Shown here one piece after another: positions 5,285-7,417 of a DNA stretch of 7,417 bases. Source of the stretch: Armatimonadota bacterium (lineage in GTDB: Bacteria; Armatimonadota; Fimbriimonadia; Fimbriimonadales; Fimbriimonadaceae). Position 1 is the first letter of the stretch. Every line of letters begins with the position of its first letter. Made by a program: the position numbers and the translations under genes. The stretch is taken from the NCBI GenBank assembly GCA_023428805.1, contig JAEYWW010000292.1, forward strand, positions 1 through 7,417, in the 5' to 3' direction. The notes beneath the pieces are model-generated. The model had not been told where the DNA came from, searched no databases, and was given only the letters and a program-made list of their open reading frames with translations.

Positions 5285-7189
5285 ATGTTCGCGCTCCTTG
5301 CCGCCGCGGCAATGCAGACTCAATCGCTGACCCTCCCCCCGATCTTCGCCGACGGAATGGTTCTTCAACGTCAGTGGAGGGCGCCGGTCTGGGGCAGGGC
5401 CAAACCGGGGGCAACCGTGACCGTCCGCTGCCAGCAAACTCAGGCATCCGCGACCGCCGACTCGGACGGAATGTTCCGCGTCAATCTCGCCGCCCTCAAG
5501 CCAAGCCGCAGCGAGGAACTGGTCATCCGAGCGGGGAACGAAATGCGGACCTTCAAGAATGTCATGGTCGGCGACGTCTGGATCTGCTCGGGCCAATCGA
5601 ATATGGAATGGCCGCTCTCCGCCACCGAAAATGGCGAGCAGGCAGTCGCGGAGGCGAAGAACAGCGACATCCGCCTCTTCCAAGTCCCGAACGTGGCGGA
5701 CATCAACTACAGCGGCGAGATCAAGGCGGATTGGAAGGATTGCACGCCCGAAACAGCCGCCCAATTCAGCGCGGTCGGCTACTACTTTGGGCAGTCGATC
5801 AACCGAACAGAGAAGGTTCCCATCGGCCTGATCGACGCCACTTGGGGCGGAACCCTGGCGGAAGCCTGGTCTCCCGAACGCGTCTTCGACGAACCCGCGC
5901 TTTCGCCGATCTGGGAGAATTTCAGCGGCTACGTCAACCTTCTCGAAAACAGCCCCGAACGCAAAAAGTGGGCTCCCTACATCAAGGATGGCCGGGTCAC
6001 CGATTGGGGCAATAAAGGCGAGGAGCAGGGCTGGCACAAGGACACGGAAGCCGACGGATGGACTGCGGCGAAGCTCCCCGCCAACTTCACAAAGCTCAAC
6101 CTGCCCATCGATGGGGCAGTCTGGTTCCGGCGAACTCTGATCCTGACGCAGGCGCAGGCCGCCAAAGTCGCGACTCTCAACCTTGGAACAATCGACGACA
6201 TGGACACCAGCTATGTCAACGGCGTCAAGGTGGGCGAGACGAACCTGACAAATTCCCAGTCTCCCCATGCCGTCGCACGCAGCTACAAGCTTCCCGCCGG
6301 AACGTTGAAGGCGGGCGAGAACCTCATCTCCGTGCGCGTCTTCGACTCGCTGGTTGAAGGCGGGTTCAGCGGCCAGCCCGAGATGAGCCTGGACTTGGGC
6401 GATGAGAAGCTGCCGCTGGGCGGCGATTGGCAGATGAAGACCGAAATGGGCGTTCCCGCGATTCTGGTCGGCACGCCTCCGCAGAACAACCCCAACTCAC
6501 CCACCGCTCTCTGGCGGGCGATGATCAAGCCGATCGTTCCTTATGGCATTGCAGGCGTGATCTGGTACCAGGGTGAGTCGAACGCGGATCGCGCGGACCA
6601 ATACCAAATCCTCTTCCCCGCCATGATCCGCGCGTGGCGCTATGAATGGGGCTTCGAATTCCCATTCCTGTGGGTGCAGCTCGCCAACTTCATGGCCCGG
6701 AAGCCGGAGCCATCGGAATCGAACTGGGCCGCCCTGCGCGACGCTCAAACTTCAACTCTCAGCCTGCCGAAGACCGGAATGGCGGTCATCATCGACATCG
6801 GCGATGCGGGCGACATCCATCCCCGCAACAAGAAGGATGTCGGAGAGCGGCTCGCGATGTCGGCGCGAACATTCGCCTATCGAAGCGCGCAGAATGCGGG
6901 CAACAGCCCGCGCGTGACCGGAGTCGAGTTCACGGAGAACGTCGCGAAGGTCTCCTGGATGAACGGCGAGGGCCTGAAGACATATGATGGCCGTCCTCCG
7001 GTCGGGTTTGCGGTGAAGGTGGGCGACCAATGGGCGTGGGCGGAATCCACCAAGATCGAAGATGGCCAGGTCGTGGTGACCGCGTCCGGCCCGATCCAGG
7101 CAGTGCGCTACGCCTGGGCCGACAACCCAGAAGTGAACCTGGTGAACGGGCTCGGCCTCCCCGCCTGCCCGTTCCAGAAGAGCCTGTAG
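5285..7189 (+). CDS. Sialate O-acetylesterase family protein (SGNH carbohydrate esterase)
   Basis: This 634-residue enzyme probably removes O-acetyl groups from sialic acids or acetylated polysaccharides such as xylan. Numbering starts at the ATG at 5285. LTLPPIFADGMVLQR (15-29) opens the N-terminal beta-sandwich typical of the family. GDVWICSGQSNMEW (96-109) is the SGNH block I with nucleophile Ser105. DATWGGTLAEAW (184-195) supplies the oxyanion glycines. A galactose-binding-like insert (about 277-372: AVWFRRTLIL, NLGTIDDMDTSYVNG, GENLISVRVFD) is common in bacterial members. WYQGESNADRADQY (427-440) is block III, and DIGDAGDIHPRNKKDVGERLA contains the Asp510/His512 pair. All catalytic blocks are intact and length is normal. 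The N-terminus (MFALLAAAAMQTQS) is a very short hydrophobic stretch without a basic residue, so the export signal is unusual. A GTG at 5216 would add 23 residues with little support. A conserved uncharacterised gene follows after 15 bases. Confidence 0.92.
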   Translation: MFALLAAAAMQTQSLTLPPIFADGMVLQRQWRAPVWGRAKPGATVTVRCQQTQASATADSDGMFRVNLAALKPSRSEELVIRAGNEMRTFKNVMVGDVWICSGQSNMEWPLSATENGEQAVAEAKNSDIRLFQVPNVADINYSGEIKADWKDCTPETAAQFSAVGYYFGQSINRTEKVPIGLIDATWGGTLAEAWSPERVFDEPALSPIWENFSGYVNLLENSPERKKWAPYIKDGRVTDWGNKGEEQGWHKDTEADGWTAAKLPANFTKLNLPIDGAVWFRRTLILTQAQAAKVATLNLGTIDDMDTSYVNGVKVGETNLTNSQSPHAVARSYKLPAGTLKAGENLISVRVFDSLVEGGFSGQPEMSLDLGDEKLPLGGDWQMKTEMGVPAILVGTPPQNNPNSPTALWRAMIKPIVPYGIAGVIWYQGESNADRADQYQILFPAMIRAWRYEWGFEFPFLWVQLANFMARKPEPSESNWAALRDAQTSTLSLPKTGMAVIIDIGDAGDIHPRNKKDVGERLAMSARTFAYRSAQNAGNSPRVTGVEFTENVAKVSWMNGEGLKTYDGRPPVGFAVKVGDQWAWAESTKIEDGQVVVTASGPIQAVRYAWADNPEVNLVNGLGLPACPFQKSL

Positions 7190-7204
7190 TGTGAGAGAAA
7201 GTCG

Positions 7205-7417
7205 ATGATTCCGGCGCGGGTGAATGGCATTGTGGCCACCGAAGCCAACCGCGCCGTGATCTTTCGTCGCGGCCCGAGCAAGCAGACCCTTCAGCTTGTT
7301 TGGGACTTGGAGACGGACGAGATCACCCCAGGCCAATGGATCAAGGGACGGGTCTACGAATACTGCGCCGACGTCAGCCCCGACGGCAAGTATCTCGTGG
7401 CGTCGGTTCTCAACCCC
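7205..7417 (+). CDS. Conserved hypothetical protein, N-terminal part (cut by window edge)
   Basis: A frame opens at ATG 7205 and stays open for all 71 codons to the window end. It encodes MIPARVNGIVA ... AVIFRRGPSKQTLQLVWDLE, then TDEITPGQWIKGRVYEYCAD and VSPDGKYLVASVLNP. The RRGPS-x-x-x-L-x-L-x-WD, PGQW-x-x-GR-x-Y and SPDGK motifs resemble a conserved bacterial family of unknown function that I recognise only by pattern; the SPDGK turn resembles those in WD40-type repeat proteins. There is no signal peptide, so the product is likely cytoplasmic. GAGAGAAAG (7192-7200) is a purine-rich ribosome-binding candidate just upstream. The gene begins 15 bases after the esterase stop and may be cotranscribed with it. 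Confidence 0.7.
   Translation, partial: MIPARVNGIVATEANRAVIFRRGPSKQTLQLVWDLETDEITPGQWIKGRVYEYCADVSPDGKYLVASVLNP

Noticed and set aside
5162..6268. Open frame of 368 codons on the minus strand opposite the esterase start
   Set aside because: It overlaps intact catalytic motifs of the esterase and the small membrane protein gene and encodes no recognisable domain.

Overview
The window is a bacterial chromosomal segment of fairly high G+C with tightly packed single-domain genes, short intergenic gaps and several exported proteins. No rRNA, tRNA, insertion sequence, phage gene or CRISPR array is visible. A free-living, saccharide-using bacterium is likely. The mix of secreted proteins, a secreted sialate O-acetylesterase-type enzyme, apparent leaderless starts and a manganese riboswitch would suit Armatimonadota/Fimbriimonadia or a similar soil or freshwater lineage, but this is a low-confidence guess without a marker gene.

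Layout. (1) 1-704, minus strand: a small GTG-initiated lipoprotein gene followed after one base by mscL (large-conductance mechanosensitive channel), whose 3' end runs off the left edge. (2) 740-1489, plus strand: cutC, divergent from the lipoprotein gene with only a few tens of bases between starts. (3) 1605-3481, minus strand: a two-gene unit that is the least ordinary part of the window. It encodes a secreted protein with the His and Cys signatures of the caspase fold, then an exported protein of unknown function that overlaps it by 22 bases and has its own strong Shine-Dalgarno. (4) 3482-3857: a regulatory interval ending in a yybP-ykoY (Mn2+) riboswitch fused to a perfect 14-bp intrinsic terminator. 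(5) 3858-4889, plus strand: a TerC/Alx-family membrane protein controlled by that riboswitch. (6) 4908-5210, minus strand: a small two-helix membrane protein convergent with terC, with a hairpin between the two stop codons. (7) 5285-7189, plus strand: a sialate O-acetylesterase family enzyme, followed 15 bases later by the start of a conserved uncharacterised gene that is cut by the right edge.

The genes do not form one pathway. The clearest functional logic is metal homeostasis at the riboswitch-terC unit: the RNA senses Mn2+ and is expected to let terC be expressed when the metal is in excess. The most novel-looking element is the secreted caspase-like protein with its overlapping partner. 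Several starts (cutC, the lipoprotein gene, the esterase gene) lack a well-spaced Shine-Dalgarno but have a -10-like hexamer 6-7 bases upstream, which suggests leaderless transcripts.
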